This document shows positions 21,901-36,345 of a DNA stretch of 64,000 nt, piece by piece. The position numbers were made by a program, and so were the translations under genes. How positions within the stretch are numbered: position 1 is the first letter of the stretch; each line of letters begins with the position of its first letter. Under the pieces are notes generated by a model that worked only from the letters and a program-made list of their open reading frames with translations, did no database searches and had not been told where the DNA came from. The DNA is from Agelaius tricolor (taxonomy: Eukaryota; Chordata; Aves; Passeriformes; Icteridae). The stretch covers positions 24,691,001 to 24,755,000 of the forward strand of contig JALJCS010000010.1 in NCBI GenBank assembly GCA_023055355.1. Direction: 5' to 3'.

Positions 21901-24900
21901 GACAGGTTAATGCAGTTACATTATTTTCCATAAAATTCTTCTTGATCACTAGATAATTAGGACTAGGAGTCAAGATACTGCAGCACTAACTCCTCCCTTT
22001 TACTACTTCTCTCTAGCAAGAAATAAAAGGTCCCAGGAAAAATACCCATGGAAAGCAATCCCAAATGCCTCCTTAGGAGGGTTTGAGAAGACATATAACA
22101 CCAATCAACACCAGCACTGGTTTTATTGTTCCTTTCATCTGTACAAAGCAGCATGCAGGCAAACAGCACCCTTCCAGCCTACACTGTCTCTGCAAGAACT
22201 TAAGGAAATTCTGACTTTACAGAAAGGAACTGGAGTGCTCCCAGGTGCCTCTGAGCACCACAAAACAGAGTTGCTGTAGCAGAGGTAGGATGGGTGTCCC
22301 AAGTGTGCCCTCCAAAGCCTTTGGTCAGGGTCTCTTCCCGCACACAGGTGATGTGGGGCTGGCCACAGCTGCCTCACAGCCACCCTGAGCCAAGAGCCAG
22401 CCCAACACCAGGCACACTCAGCAGGGAGCTGACAGACAGCTCTCTGTCCTCACCAGGTGAGAGAAGAGCAGCACAAGTCAAACCAGTTTTCTGCTCCCAT
22501 AATAGCAGCTCAAGAACTCCTTTTGAGACAAGTCTAGGAGCCATTGCTGGCTTCTTGCAAGCCCTCACTAGAGCAGCACACTGCAGGGCAGCCACAGTGC
22601 ATGTGAAAGGCACACTCTTCCTCAGGCTGCAGAGCTAACCAGGAACACCAAAGGAGAGCTCCACCAAGGAATGGACAGGAAAGACTGTGAGCCTTAAACA
22701 GACAGACACAAACCAGAGCACCATTAACACCGCCCATCACTCCTGCCATGTACATCAGATGACTGTAAGACACTCCATAAGCACAGTGACCACCAAGGGA
22801 AGCTACAGCCCAGCTGTACTTGATCAGGACATTACTGCTGCAGCCTCCAAGACTGTTTCTCCTCTCTGCTGTTGCTTTTCAGGCTGTACATGCAAGTTCA
22901 TCCAGAGGAGACTGATTTGAACCCTCTGTCTCCAAGGGCAAAATCCTCCATGCACAAGGATCAATACTACCTCTTCTACAGGTTCCCTTCCCAGAAATGC
23001 CCTTAATTCATATCATCACATTCTTGATCACAGCTGAAGTTCCCAGAGTGACATTTCAACATTGTGACCCACTTGTCTACCACAGCAAGAAAGCCTCACA
23101 ACAGTGTCTCCTTGGTATGACTGTAGCTGCACTCACCCCATCTGCCAGCGTGCTCTTTTCCCTGCCACATGCTGTGCCTTTCTAGAGATTACAAAAACTA
23201 TCTCTGCCCACGACAATTCCTTTAAAGCTTCATCCCACATCTCCCCCCAGCTCTTTGCTAATGACACTGCTACAGACCTGGAGCTGGAAGCCAGAGCAGC
23301 TACCACAAAATGGCTAAAGGTTCCTTTAGATCTTCATTAAATAATGAAGATATTACACCTCCAAGGGCACATGACCCCTCAATGAAAAGGAGACATAAAC
23401 AAGGCCTTTGCCTTTGAGCATACCTACAGGGAGAGGAGTTCTGTTCTTCTCTACCCTTCAATTATTTAGCACCTTTCTGGGATGAAAAGAATGGTGTGCC
23501 CTCCCCCCAGAATCCCACCAGATCCAGCAGCACAAAGCTCTGCCAACACACTGCAGAACAAGGCACAAACCACCAGCCTCATTTGGCACACATTAACAAT
23601 TGTACTGAAAATCACATTGAAGAGATTTTGCTAGCATAGACTTGAGCAAAGGTGGTGATCATCCTTTCCCATATCCTCCAGGAGAAGGATAAAGAGAAAT
23701 CCTCTTAGATTAGCTAGAAAGAAAATTAAACATGCAGAGCAGAGGGGCACCGGAGCAGACTGATTCAGGAGAATGTGAAATCTTCAAAGGATGTATTTTA
23801 AGCATAGGTTGGATAAATATCTGACAGAAGACATCCGGGTATATTCATTTGTCTTCTGTGAACAATAAACTGGATTTGACTGTTTCCTGAAGTCCCTGGT
23901 ATTACAATACCTACAAAGCCTCAAAATTTCCTCCCTTGCCATTAGAAACACATTAACAGCAATGTAAGTTATTAGTTAGTAAGCATCCTTTATGAACAAT
24001 AAAAAGCAGAGTGATAGACTCTTATTAGCAATCCTCTGTAGGAATACACTACACTGGCTAATAAAAGTTACTCCCCAGGGTAAGGTTGACACCCTGGTTA
24101 ATAGAACTCTCCAATAGTGGCTTAAATCAAGATTAATGTACAGTCATGAACTATATAAAGACTACGCTGAACCTTAGGTTCCCTCTCCTAGGTCTGAAAG
24201 TCAAACCATATCCATCCTTTCTTCCCCTGCAGGATCCTTAGCAAATTCTACACTAATGATGCCAACTTAAACACACACACAAATACAATTTTCTTGACAA
24301 AACTTACTTTGAGCCAAGCTTTGAGAAATATGGAGCATGTACATCACAAGATTTCTTGGAATAATGTATTAGAGAAGGGCTCACTCAGAGAACATGAAAG
24401 AGCTTTCTCCTCACTGCAAGATGCAAGGAGACATTTGGATTCTATCAAGCTGAGCTGCTCCAAGACCTAGTAAAACTCCTCATATTTGTGACATTCATAT
24501 CCAACAGCAATAAATACATCTTAACAAACTTTTGGCTCTTCAGAACAACTTTCTAACCACCCCTACAACTAACTACACAAAACACACATGCTGGACTCTG
24601 CATGGAAAGGAAACAGCCTCAGAATATTCAGCATGCTCTGTCTTGGGTTCCATATCAGTATGACTCAGTTGTGCTGCTTTGCAAGACCTGCTACCAAAGC
24701 CAGAATAACACACAGACCAGCCCTTTGCCAATTAAATCGAACTCATTTATGCCACACTAAGTGAGTTAAACCTTGTAAAAAAGGCTCCAGGCTACTCAAA
24801 GCAATAGAAAAATTACTTTAGGCTTGCAGTGTTTTACTTATTAGGGAGAAATTTAAACTAAATTGCACAAAACTGTCAGAAGAGATTTGCACCATTTCCC

Positions 24901-27900
24901 AGACCATATGGAAATTGTCTTACCACCATATAGTTAAAAACCACCACATCATCTTTAGCTGTTGGATCTGGAAGGGGCAAGACACAAGCTGATCTTAAGT
25001 CAGACATCCTTCCCCAACCTCAGATGTCTTGACACCACCCCCATTTTCAAATCACTACAATGGGCCAATATCCTCAATTTAAGAAGCACAAACATTTTCC
25101 CTAAAGAACAGATAAGAGACTCAGGAAGAAGGGAAGACTTCACAAACTTGGACACTGTATACTGAATCTGAGTCTGTAACAGCCCAGTTTCTGCCTGAAG
25201 CACAAGCCCTGCCCCTCCAGTGACTCCAGCTGTGAGCTTCACAGCTCCCAGGCCTTGCAAACAGACTCACTGCTCTTCATACAAGAGAGATATTAAACAG
25301 CCCAGGTTACCTGGAAATAGAAACTTTATTTTAAAACCTTATCTCAGGAGATTTTTTTTCTGCTGTGGGTAGCCTGAATACCATAAAGACAGAGACCACC
25401 AAAACACATTAGTTACTACAGGCTAGTCTTACACATTAATGTGTAGAACTCATATCACATTATTGCAATGCCTTTTCATCCTAAAACCACAGGGAAAACA
25501 CAGCCTAGCTTGCAGTTAGGGTTTCCTAAAATTTCACATTCAATCTCTGAAACTCTTCAACAAATTTTCTCCAGAGCTTTCCCCGAACACAGATGAACAA
25601 ATGGGCAACCACTTCCAAGTGGGGCACTCTGCACTGCTGCTGCAACTGTGTCCTCTCTTGCAGCCTTTGAGCAGAGAGGCTAAAGGACCTCCTTAAAACC
25701 TCCAACAGGCAGGGAATGCATCTCCTTGCTGACTGCAAACCCTTGCAAGCAGGACAGAAACAAGCCCAAAAAACTCTGCTGGTGTCTGCAAGGTATCCAA
25801 AGCGTTATCTCATGAGCCACCTGCAAATACACTGGACTGCTATTCTGACTCCCTACACAGAAGAGCTTGGTTGTGGTGCACACCTGTGGTTTGCAAACCT
25901 GGCTTTTATCACTACCACCTTTTACAGCCTCAGCACCCAGTGGAGAGAGAAGGGTTTGCTGCAAGCTGAGTCAATAGCAGCCTCTTCATTATTAACCACT
26001 CTTCACTATTGCTCTCCTTGTACTGACACCAAAGAAAATCCACACAGCTCCTTCACTGGTCAGATTGGGAGCAGTAGAGGTTGCTTGACAAGGATCTGCA
26101 AGAGAAGCTTTCTTCTTTCAAACCTGGACTATACAATATGCTTGGGAAGGGAAGAATGGCAAGGTTCTGCCCTCCAGTCATTTCCCAAGAGCCCAAAATA
26201 CTGGAGGCACAATTGCAATCACCTGCTGCTAGAGCTGCCAGCTCAGCAGCAACTAAGCCCTACCCATGGCTCCAGAGTGAATTCACTGTGCTGGTTTGAG
26301 GAACTGGGCAAACAGACCAGACTCAACAACTGAATCCTGTCAATACACTTCTCTCTCCTTTAAACAACCTCCTTGAGACCTGGGGGTACAAAGCATCATT
26401 AATCTGGAACGAGAAGCATCTGCATGTGGCATTAGCTAGAACACCTGCATACAGCAGCAGTAGAGAAAACACCTTTTCCCCTGGAGCTAATCCCTGCAAG
26501 GGCACCTGCTTTCCCAGCAAACCTTTACACCAGCAGAAACCCAGTTCCCACCCAGTTGATCACCATTCAGGAACCCAGACAGATGGTCTTTAACTTGTAA
26601 TTGTAATCTTCTGACACAGACAAAACCCACCTGCAGTAGTTTAATCATGTTTTTACACAGAAGGGGCCAAGGCTGGCAAGCAACTCACCTTCCACACAGT
26701 GAGGAATCCTTTTCAACAGGAATTTGTGAAACAGCCTCCATACTTTGGGGGGTGACTTACAGCTTCATAGAAACATAAGGCAAAAAATGAAGACTGTGAA
26801 AAATATCCAGGGATTTCCTCTTCACTGTGCAGTCACCTTGCCTGCCAGCCTATTTCAGTCATGCAAGCAGAGGAGGGCTTCCTCCCACCATGCCTGGTAC
26901 AAGCGTATTCCTAACACTGGTCCTGTACCTCTCCCTGTGACAGTAGTGCACACCAGGTTCTGTGCTCAGTCACACCAGAGCAGTCTTGGCCCCTAGAGCC
27001 AAGCTACCTAATGCACCTGCTGCTGCAGCAATCAGGGCAGGGGGAGCAGCTCCACGTGAACCTCTACCAATGTTGCAGTAAATACACTTAAATCTTCAGA
27101 GCAGTTTCCTTACCCATCCGTGGGCAGAAGGGAGGCAGGGTACACTGCGAGCCCACTTCTAGATTTACCCTGTAGTATTGCCTCACTACTTCATCTGTGA
27201 ACTAGGAACCAAATACAATCACTGCCTTAATGCCTGCTGACTAAAGAACATAGCATCAATATTTAAACCAGTCAAATTCCCTTGACAAAAAGCAACACAT
27301 TTATGCCATGTCTATTGTTCAGGCAGGTAGGAGCAGCAGGCTTCAATGATGGATTTAGCCATTTTCTTGGTCTGAAAAGTAATTCCAGATACTTTCAGAT
27401 GAAATGCACTACAGAATTTAAACATTTATATTAATCTCCTTCTTCCAAAATCATTGTTTTCTTTTGATCCAGCATCAAAGGCTTTAAAGATATGTATATC
27501 ATTAACTATGCCAATCAGAAGAGCAGTGAACCTGCAAACCAACTATTTACAGTATATGTTGAAAAAACATGAACTAAGTATTTCTAAATCAGATCTTGCA
27601 AGATCAGGGGAGAAGCAGGAAGGCTTCTCATAACAAGCAGGACTTTCAGTAAGTTTTATACAGATTAGTTCTAGTGAAAGCTTTAGACATCAGACATCAA
27701 ATAACATTATCTCTATTGAAGGAGTCCATGCTCTAACCCAAACACTCTGGACAAGCACAGAAGATGGCACTACACAAAGCATGGGCCACCACCACAGCCT
27801 GAGACCCACCAGGCCCAGAAATGACATGAGGCTCAACTGTCTACAGTGCAGCCAGATCACCTACTGCTCACCACTAACAAAAGAGGATAAGGAAACAGGG

Positions 27901-28911
27901 AATCTATCGCTCCCCAGGAACTGAACATTTACCTCCCTGTGACTCTCCCCTTGCAGACTCCTGGTGCATGTGCACAAACTTGCTTTCAGCAGCAACTTGA
28001 AGCTCACAGCATTAAGGAGAAAATTAGCTGTGCAAGTCAAATAAAAGCACGTATGCTTCTTTTCAAGTTTCCTTTTAATCTTTTCATGCTGGATAAAAGG
28101 AAAAAACAAGATTCATCTCACAGATATGCAACTGTTCCAAAAAAGAGCACTGAAGAGCAGAGATTCAAAACAGGCACAAAGATGAAAACAATATCCATAT
28201 GCAGGTTAAGCATGTCATCCACAAACACTGAACCTGTCAGTGAGAAAGAGAATGCTTGTGGCAAAGAACCTCTTTCAGCTCTATGTGGGTTCATTCCTTA
28301 TCTCCCTCCCTGCTAAGCCTCAAGCCTCAGAGGAGCAGGATGCACCCTCAAGTTCAAGAAGAATGTGGAAGAATGCAAGAATGTGGACGCTACCACAGGT
28401 CCTGGGACAACCAAATATCTGCTGCCCAGCTTTTCCAAATACCTCACTCTCAGCTCTCGTATTTGCCAGAGAACAGTAACCCTTTCAATACAATGACACA
28501 ACCCCCAGTTGGTAACCCAGCATGAACCCAATAAACCAATGTTCTGGACAAGGACAGCTCTCGTGACTGAAACCTTAATTTCAAATCACAATCCAGCTTG
28601 TAATGCTGGTTAGTCAGATGCTCTCCTCAGATGCTTATACCTAGAATGATTCTATTCAAGTCAAATGAGATAGCAGATTTCCCACAAAATAACCAAGAGA
28701 AGATTTCAGGATGTCAAAACAAACATTGTCTGGAAGCAGAGGGAATCTCACACTACTGATCTAGGAAGTACAAAGGAAACAGCAAGAAGAGGAGAAGAAA
28801 ATGATTGAAAACAGTATCTGTCTAGCATCAAGCTACATTATTTTAAAGAATACACACAGCAAAAACTATGATCTCTTTATCCTACATTATTTGCAGCAGT
28901 AACAGATTTTT

Positions 28912-29040
28912 AGACACAGAAGGGCCTCATTGGATCAGTTAATCTGATATCCCATGTAATACAGTACATGAAATCCCAAGCAGTTCCTTCTGCACGGAAA
29001 CCAATTATTTTCTATGAATAAAGTATTTCTTCTGAAACAG
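28912..29040 (-). mobile_element. Old, degraded CR1-type LINE fragment
   Basis: TTTTTAGACACAGAAGGGCC followed by an ATCAGTTAATCTGATATCCC segment and TTCCTTCTGCACGGAAACCA resembles the 3' end of ancient amniote CR1 families (the 'GGCCAGAAGGGACCATT..ATCATCTAGTCTGACCTCC' type). It is heavily mutated. Orientation is minus because the 3' end is on the left. Confidence 0.6.
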
Positions 29041-32000
29041 CGTTAGGGTTTAACTTGATTTAAGATTCTCAAATCAAATAAAGGAAGAAAATCAGAACTA
29101 AGAACTGTGACCAACAATTTATTTTTTGCTATAGATACAGACAATCCCTATACCACAGTAAAATGCAGGAAAACATAAGCATTTTTGTCATCTGCCAAAA
29201 AGGGAATCCCCACTCCCAATCCTAAACCAATAGTTTTCAGCCTTCTGAAACATACAGTGATCTACATACTTTCTAATAAGGATGTGGAACTCTACAGAGC
29301 AAACAGAAGCCCACAGACAACAGCCTCATTTCCTTCAAGTTATCTTTATAGCTCCCTAAACAATAAAACAAGTTCCACATGGCTGAGAGCTCACAGCTTA
29401 GAAACTGGTGTGCTGCTCCCAATGTGCAAAAAAGCAGAGAGGGCTGGGGTTGTTCCCCTATCCATTCTTAGGGCAGTATTAAAAAAACTGTAACAGCCCA
29501 AGATTTTTCCCCCATCTTCTACTGTGTAAGATTTATACAAAATAGTGTATTTAGAAGATGCCACATTCACAAAATACCTAAGTAACTAGCACAGAAGCCA
29601 AAATTTCTGATATGAATTCACATATAATTGATTAATAAAAAGAACTATCAATGTGTTGCTACTTTAAAATCACTGAAACTATCACATGGAAATACAGATC
29701 CAAAAGCTTCAAATAGTGGGAGTGGAAAATCATAAATTTCAATCACAATCTCTTCCATAACAAAAGACTAAACAAGATTAGTTACCCCCCCATTACTTAT
29801 TATTAAAGGAATGCCTCAAAGGAATGTCTCCCAGAAAAAAATCTCCATAAGAAACAAAATTCAGATGTAAATTAATCCTTATTAACATGCACACAAGTAA
29901 CACAGGCATGTTATTAACAGCATTTGAAGATCTCAAACTAAAAATAGACAGATCTTCTGCACATTAGAGGTGGTGCTCATCCAAAATTCTGTCCCATCTC
30001 TGGAGAGCCTGCACATGGCACATTGCAGCAGCTGGGGTCAATTTGAGTTTCTACAACTTCAGTGGCAGCAGGATTTGGCTCTTAATTAAGTTCCAGACTT
30101 CCCATTGTCCCAACGCTACCACACCTTTCCTGACTAAAAAAGCAGGTTTTAGAGCATTTTTGTTTTAATTGTTCCTCAGCCAAGTTTGGCTGTAGAGCCA
30201 TTTTCCAGCACACGTTCACTTACCAGAACTGCTTCTCTCATTTATCACGAGTGTCCCTCTGATCCCTGGAAAACAACCCCCCAGTAACACACTTTATTTC
30301 CATCCTCCCAGTCTGAAGATGCCAGACTTCAATGGTGATAGCCATGAAAAAAACAGAAGGAAGATAAACAGGCTCAGGGCATCTTCTTGACGTGCCAGAA
30401 GTTTTTCCTGGCTCAACTCCCACCCTAATGCACACCAGCTAAAAGTCCAGCCCTTGGCCTCTTCTCTTTGCCTGTGATTCCCTTATCCCAGTTTAAAAAG
30501 ACGCACCAGAATCTCTCCTCCTGCTCTCTTCCTCTCAGACTGCCACATGAGAGCCACCACTGGATATCTTCCCACAAGGATAGCAGAGTCTGTCCCACAC
30601 TCATCTTTCCCCAAATCAGCAGCTCCTTTCTCCTCCAAGCTCCTGGCTCATGCAGACCTGCAGATTCCCCAGAGGGCTTTATCCAATTTGAACTGCAAGC
30701 ATTAAGCTGTCTGCACAACTGGTTCTTTGAGACAGGGACACTTGCACAGCTCCCCCCTCTTCCTCACTGTGTGTCTCACCCACCCAAAGCACAGCCTTTG
30801 CTCAGAGTGTTCGAGGGCTGCAGCTGCACCAAAGGAGCCCCTCTGAATGGGAGCATGAAAACAGCAGGACCACCTGAACCACCCTTTGTGCCAACAGACT
30901 TACACTGATGTTTGACCAGTGATCTTGGAATCATCACAAAACACACTCCTGCAAAATAATTGTGATAAATATGGATTGTAGTTAAAACTAAAGAACGCCA
31001 CATGGAAGCCTGGGGTACCCACACAGAGTATAAAGTACATATTCCAGCAATTCATCGTGGCTCTCCTGTCTAAATCAACTTTCCCTTCACCTTATTTCCC
31101 TCTTTTATGTTAGCTGAAAGAAATGGGGAGCCCATGGACCCATGTGACCTAGACAACTTCACTACTACATCATGAGAAACCTGCTTTCCACCGACAAAGC
31201 CAGCAAGCCACCCTCACACCAGCTTTCACACGGGTTAGTTTTGTAACAGAGCTACCACCTAGAAAAGTCATCAACTCTCGTTCCAAAGTCTTTGCCCAGC
31301 TTCAGCACACTCTCTGCCACAATTCTCATGCACTACTTCCTCCTGAAAACGGCCACCAGAAAACTGAGAAATGCCTATCAGAAAGCCATCAACTAGATCA
31401 ATTAGCATCAGCCCCAGATACCTCAGTGATAGCACAATGACATCTAAGACCATGATTAGCACAAACAGCTAAGACCATGTTAGCACCTAGAACTCAAGAT
31501 CTCTCCCTGATAGAAACCTGAAAGATACTTTTCAAGTTTGTTAAACTTGAATGCAGACCTAAAATCTAGCCCATCTCATCTGTATTAAACAGCTTGAAGT
31601 TCTCACATGGTTCCCAGCAGCTCACCTTTCTGCTATTACAAAGCCTCTCCCTTCCACCTTTTCCAAATGTATGCCCCAATTTGTACCACTGCTCCTGTAA
31701 GGGAATTATCTTACAGATACCTTTTTTCATGGATGATCCTTCTTTTCACACCACCATCACTCTCTAGCTGTTCTGCAAATTGAAGCTTCAGATCTCCACC
31801 TTCAAAGCACTGTCATTTGGTCCAAGATGTCAGCTCCTGCCTTTCCATTCATCTGCAGTACCAGCTCCCATCAAGCCACCTCTAGGTGCAACTTTTCACA
31901 GCACTTTTCTCCACACATGCCCTCCTGCTTAGGAAACCTTCTCATTAACTTTCAGCAGGCTTATAGAACAGGAAATTCCAGAAGGAAACATTAAACTGCA

Positions 32001-33339
32001 AGTAGAGAATGGGACCTGACCAACATGAAGAAAGAAGCAGAGTTCTTTGAAGGCAACAAGAAAGTTCAGATCTTGATGGGGATTGAAGCTAGCAGTCTTC
32101 CACATGCAAACCTACTCACATAACTTATTCACATTCCAGCAACATTATGCAGGTAACAACTTCCCAAAGACCTAAAGGAAAAGAAAGCAGAAGAGGCAGA
32201 CAGGAAAACCAGGAAAGCCACCCATACAGGCCTGGAAGAAAAGCTCTAGCCAGACAGACTATATTCCAATCTGTAAGAGCATGCACCTCCCAAAACCTGT
32301 GTGCAGTTTCAGCTCTCCATACCACATCCAATCATTGCATAAGAAATTCCTTCTGGAGGTCAAGCAGTTCAGCCAGGCACACAAGAGCAGCACAGCGATG
32401 ACACCCTTGGTGCCTCAAGATACAACACTGCAGTGCCCCTCTGAGCATCTCAGAGTCAATCAAGGTACACAACTGCCTTCTCCAAGGGCTTAATTTACAA
32501 AAGTAGGAGTGTACTGCAGTATTTGCACAAGGATCATTCTGCCCACAGCACTCCAAACAGATGAAAGCACATACAAACACACAGTTTATTGAGGAGCATT
32601 GGGTTAAACAATTTGGCGCATCAGGACTGATTCCATCAACTATGAGCAAACAGAATTCCCTCCAAAACTCAGGAGCACTTTTTATTCCAATGTGAAAGCT
32701 CAAGGTGTCTATATTTACAGAGCTATTACAGTAACTGGAGTATGAACAGGTCTGGCTTCATCAGACCACTCTGGTGATGGGTGTACATCAGTAAAAGCCT
32801 GTAAAGCCCAGCTCTGTACCACACTGAACGAGCTGTGACCCTTTATTTAAGCTCCCAACAGTGAGACATGAAGTCCTCCCAAATTGTTAAAAGCAGACAT
32901 TTGTTCCATGTCACTGCACAAGCACTGATGCCTCCATTTGCTGCAGGATTTCCAATTAGACCCAACACAACTATGTCACTTGATATTAGTCAAATGGAGA
33001 GTCATGGCAATACAAGGCAAACTCGCTGTCTTTTAATAGAGCACAGGTCTAACAGACACAAAGAAAATTAGTACAAAGAGCTGATTCCTAACAAACATTT
33101 CACAGTAAATGCAGATCTTACTCAGACAATATAACTTCAAAACACACTGAACTAAAGCAACTTTACGTTTCCCATTTGCTGTTACCAGGTTCTCAACTAC
33201 CAGCTGACTGGCACAAACACTCAACACTGGCAAGGCAGCAGCACCACAGTTCACCTCACAGTGCTTCCACATCCCAAGGAAATCTTGCCAGCCTTTGTGC
33301 CTGTGTGCACGTCCTGCCTGTAGGAGCAGAGCTGCCACA

Positions 33340-33475
33340 CAAAGGGCATGGCCAGGCTGGATGAGGCTTTGAGCACCCTGTTCTAGTGGAAGGTGCCCCA
33401 TCCAGTGGCAGAGGGGCTGGAACCAGATGATGTTTAAGATCCCTTCCAACCCAAGCCATTCTGTAGTTCTATGTC
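33340..33475 (+). mobile_element. CR1 LINE 3' end
   Basis: Reads GGCATGGCCAGGCTGGATGA, GGCTTTGAGCACCCTGTTCT, then AGTGGAAGGTGCCCC and GATCCCTTCCAACCCAAGCC, and ends near ATTCTGTAGTTCTATG. That is the CR1 3' tail in the sense orientation, with the terminal ATTCTATG-like octamer repeat. It lies in CLASP1 intron 2 and explains the antisense frames seen there. Confidence 0.92.
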
Positions 33476-35489
33476 AGAATGGGACTCTAGTGTGCAATTT
33501 TTCATCATTTCCACAAACTTCTCCCCAGGAGGTTACTTCAAGAGATGAAAAAGCATTAGTAGCCACAAAAATTTTCTCACACTTAATGCAGATTCGATCC
33601 TACACATTCTTTCCTCTGGCCAAAATCCCAGCCACGCTATAAAAAATTATCAGGCTCTCCATGGTCTGATAACTGCGAGTCTATGCTCTGATTCTTGAAT
33701 ACTCAAATGTTGCTTTGTTTTAAAGTTCCATGCTTAGCACAAATGAAGAACTCAGTAGGTTTTGCCTAGTTAAAAAAAAAAAGAAAAAGAGATCCCATCT
33801 AGAAAGAAAGTAATGAATGATTTGTGAGAAGCAACATTCATTCGAAAAATTCAGACTACATGTCTCCACTGTGTTCCCTCCTACATTTAATGATACAGCC
33901 ACGGACCAGACGACACATGGGATACAATTACATGAGGCAGCTTCATACACAAAGCACAGTTCAGCCACCAGCTCTGAGCAAGGCAAGCTGACTGTGCTCA
34001 GCCTCAGTGAAGCTGTCACTGGTACCCTGGGTGACTCAGAGTCACCACACAAAACTGCTGGCATCACTGGCATCCCAAAAACATTTACATGGGAGTCAAT
34101 TCATGTAAGCACCTCTGACACCAGGACACTTTGTACTTATCAGCTAATAAATTCTGCTAAAAAACAAGTAATAAATAAGCTTTAGAGCCTTGACAATATA
34201 CAGTGATATGGTAGATGAAACTAGATGGTGAGTCCAGAGACCCCTGCAACCTGAGTTACCCGGTGACCCTATAGCTAATGCTACCTTTCTGTTCCAAAAT
34301 GCACCTGCTGAAAAAGGAGGGCTGCCAGAGCCAGAAATGCACATCTGAAACACAAAGGTAACCCTGCAGCAGATTACCTAGTCCCATGGGCTAGTCTTCC
34401 AAAAAAACCCATAGGTGCACTTAATGCTAAGAGCACACTGGAATGTTTAAAAAAGCATTATCAGGTATTTTCCAGTCCTATTTTTAAGGAAGAGATCATT
34501 AAATTGTTGATCTTATATTCATCTATTCTTTTTTCACCCAACTTCTGAATTCTCTATCCAATTTTAACAAATTTCAACCTAATATGATAGGGAAAACAGA
34601 GATACCAAAGATTATATGCAAATACAAATACAGTAACGAAAAGAGAATCCACGGAAACACAGACCTCAGCATGAGGAAAACCAAAGCATGATATACCAGC
34701 AAATCTAAAAAGAAAAAGGCAAAAATGAGGCTTCATACAACTTCCCTACTTACAAAATTACTTAATTAAAACTAGACCAAGTCAGAGGCAACTGGAGCCC
34801 ACTGACAGTGGGACTTTCAGTATACAATTTTTTCATGCGGAAGTTCAAAGGGTGAGACAAGGATGACTTTTAAGACAACTTCAAGGAATGTCCCACAAAG
34901 AAGACATGGAAGAACGTGCATACTTTCAGTGGAGAAGCTAACAGGTTGGTGCTGGTGGGAGGACCCTGGGGGCTGATGAGCATTTCTTTCAGCATCAAGA
35001 GGACAACAAAACTCCACTGAACAATTTAGAGACTAGCAAAAAAATCAAGGTCCCAGTAAATCCAGGACTAATACCAGCCTTCCATTCAGGTCATGTCAGG
35101 AAAAGTGAGGATTCACTCCTACTCACCCTGCTACCTACTAAACATGAAGGCAGATGGGTCCCACATGCATATAAATGACTGCTAATTTTACTCCAGAGGT
35201 AACAAGCACAATATGAACACTCTGTAAGTCACTTGGGGATTTCTAAGGATCAAAACCAGTACACTGTTCAAAATATTTTATTTAAAGTGTTCAAGCAGTT
35301 TAAGACATAGTATCATATCTGTTCTACCACACAAAGGACTGAAACAAAATTGTCCTACCACTATGCATAATCCTGTTACTCTACAATGTACATAAACAAT
35401 TCAAAATCATCACAAGATCTATCCTAAAACCAAATGTCTTGTCCTTATCTGTTCATCTCCAGGAGTTTTCCAATGTTCTTTCTGCAGGC

Positions 35490-35910
35490 AACTTTGATCT
35501 GACATGCAGTCTAAATTTACTCACAGCCAGCTTATACTCAGTCATTCTTGCGCTAACCTTGCCCTTTAAATCTAAGAGTTCTTTCCCATCCCTGACAGTC
35601 ACTCCTCTGATGTATTTATGGACAGCAGTCATATTCCCTGTCAGCCTTCATACTGTAAACTAAACAAGCCAAACCTCTTCGTCTCCTCTGGTCAGGCAGG
35701 CTCTCCAATACCCTGAACACCCCACTAGCCCTTCCCTGCACCTGTTCCAGCTTGAATTCCTTTCTTGCAGACAGGCAACTAGAACTGTACAACACATGCC
35801 ACAGAAGGGCCCAATAAGGCACTCTACAATAGCATTAGTACACCCTTATCCCATGAAAATAAATCCCCAATAATCTGCCTTTTCCACCAATGCATCAGCT
35901 GTGACCCTTA
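35490..35910 (-). mobile_element. Ancient CR1 LINE fragment (ORF2 3' part/3' UTR)
   Basis: Recognisable CR1 phrases include GATGTATTTATGGACAGCAG, TCATATTCCCTGTCAGCC, CTAAACAAGCCAAACCTCTT, CTGCACCTGTTCCAGCTTGA, AGAACTGTACAACACATGCC and CTACAATAGCATTAGTACAC, in the order expected for reverse-oriented CR1. High divergence points to an old amniote subfamily rather than a recent avian one. Confidence 0.85.
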
Positions 35911-36171
35911 ACCTGCAGTGAAGCAATACACACCGAGGTTTTCTGAGACCTGGCTAACTCTGTTAGACCTCTAATAAACCCTAGTGACAAGACTGAAGTG
36001 CTGCACATGAAACACTACACCAGCATTAAAGGAATAGCTTTATCCTCTCAATTTAGTAACCACAATGGTTCAGTCTGTCGTGTGTTGACCCAGACACACA
36101 GTTCCAAACAAGAGCCTCTCGGCCTTGCCAATGCTGAGGCAGTGACTCTACCAAACACACAAGAGAAAACA

Positions 36172-36345
36172 TATCTAACAAAACAAAAATATAACAAAAA
36201 CACCCAAACAAATACACACCAAAAAATACCACCCCCCCCAAAAAAAAACACACGCCAAAAAACCCCAACAAAACCAAAACCACAGGCACACAAAAATTAA
36301 AACACTTAACAAAAACAACAAAGCAAACAAACAAACAAGAAAAAA
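36172..36345. repeat. Second A/C low-complexity tract
   Basis: Same style as the tract at 18.7 kb: CAAAA, CCCAAACAAA and a run of C followed by a run of A at 36231-36248, nearly G-free. Lies in CLASP1 intron 2. Confidence 0.9.

Noticed and set aside
33033..33459. 138-residue minus-strand frame
   Set aside because: Largely the antisense of the CR1 3' end.
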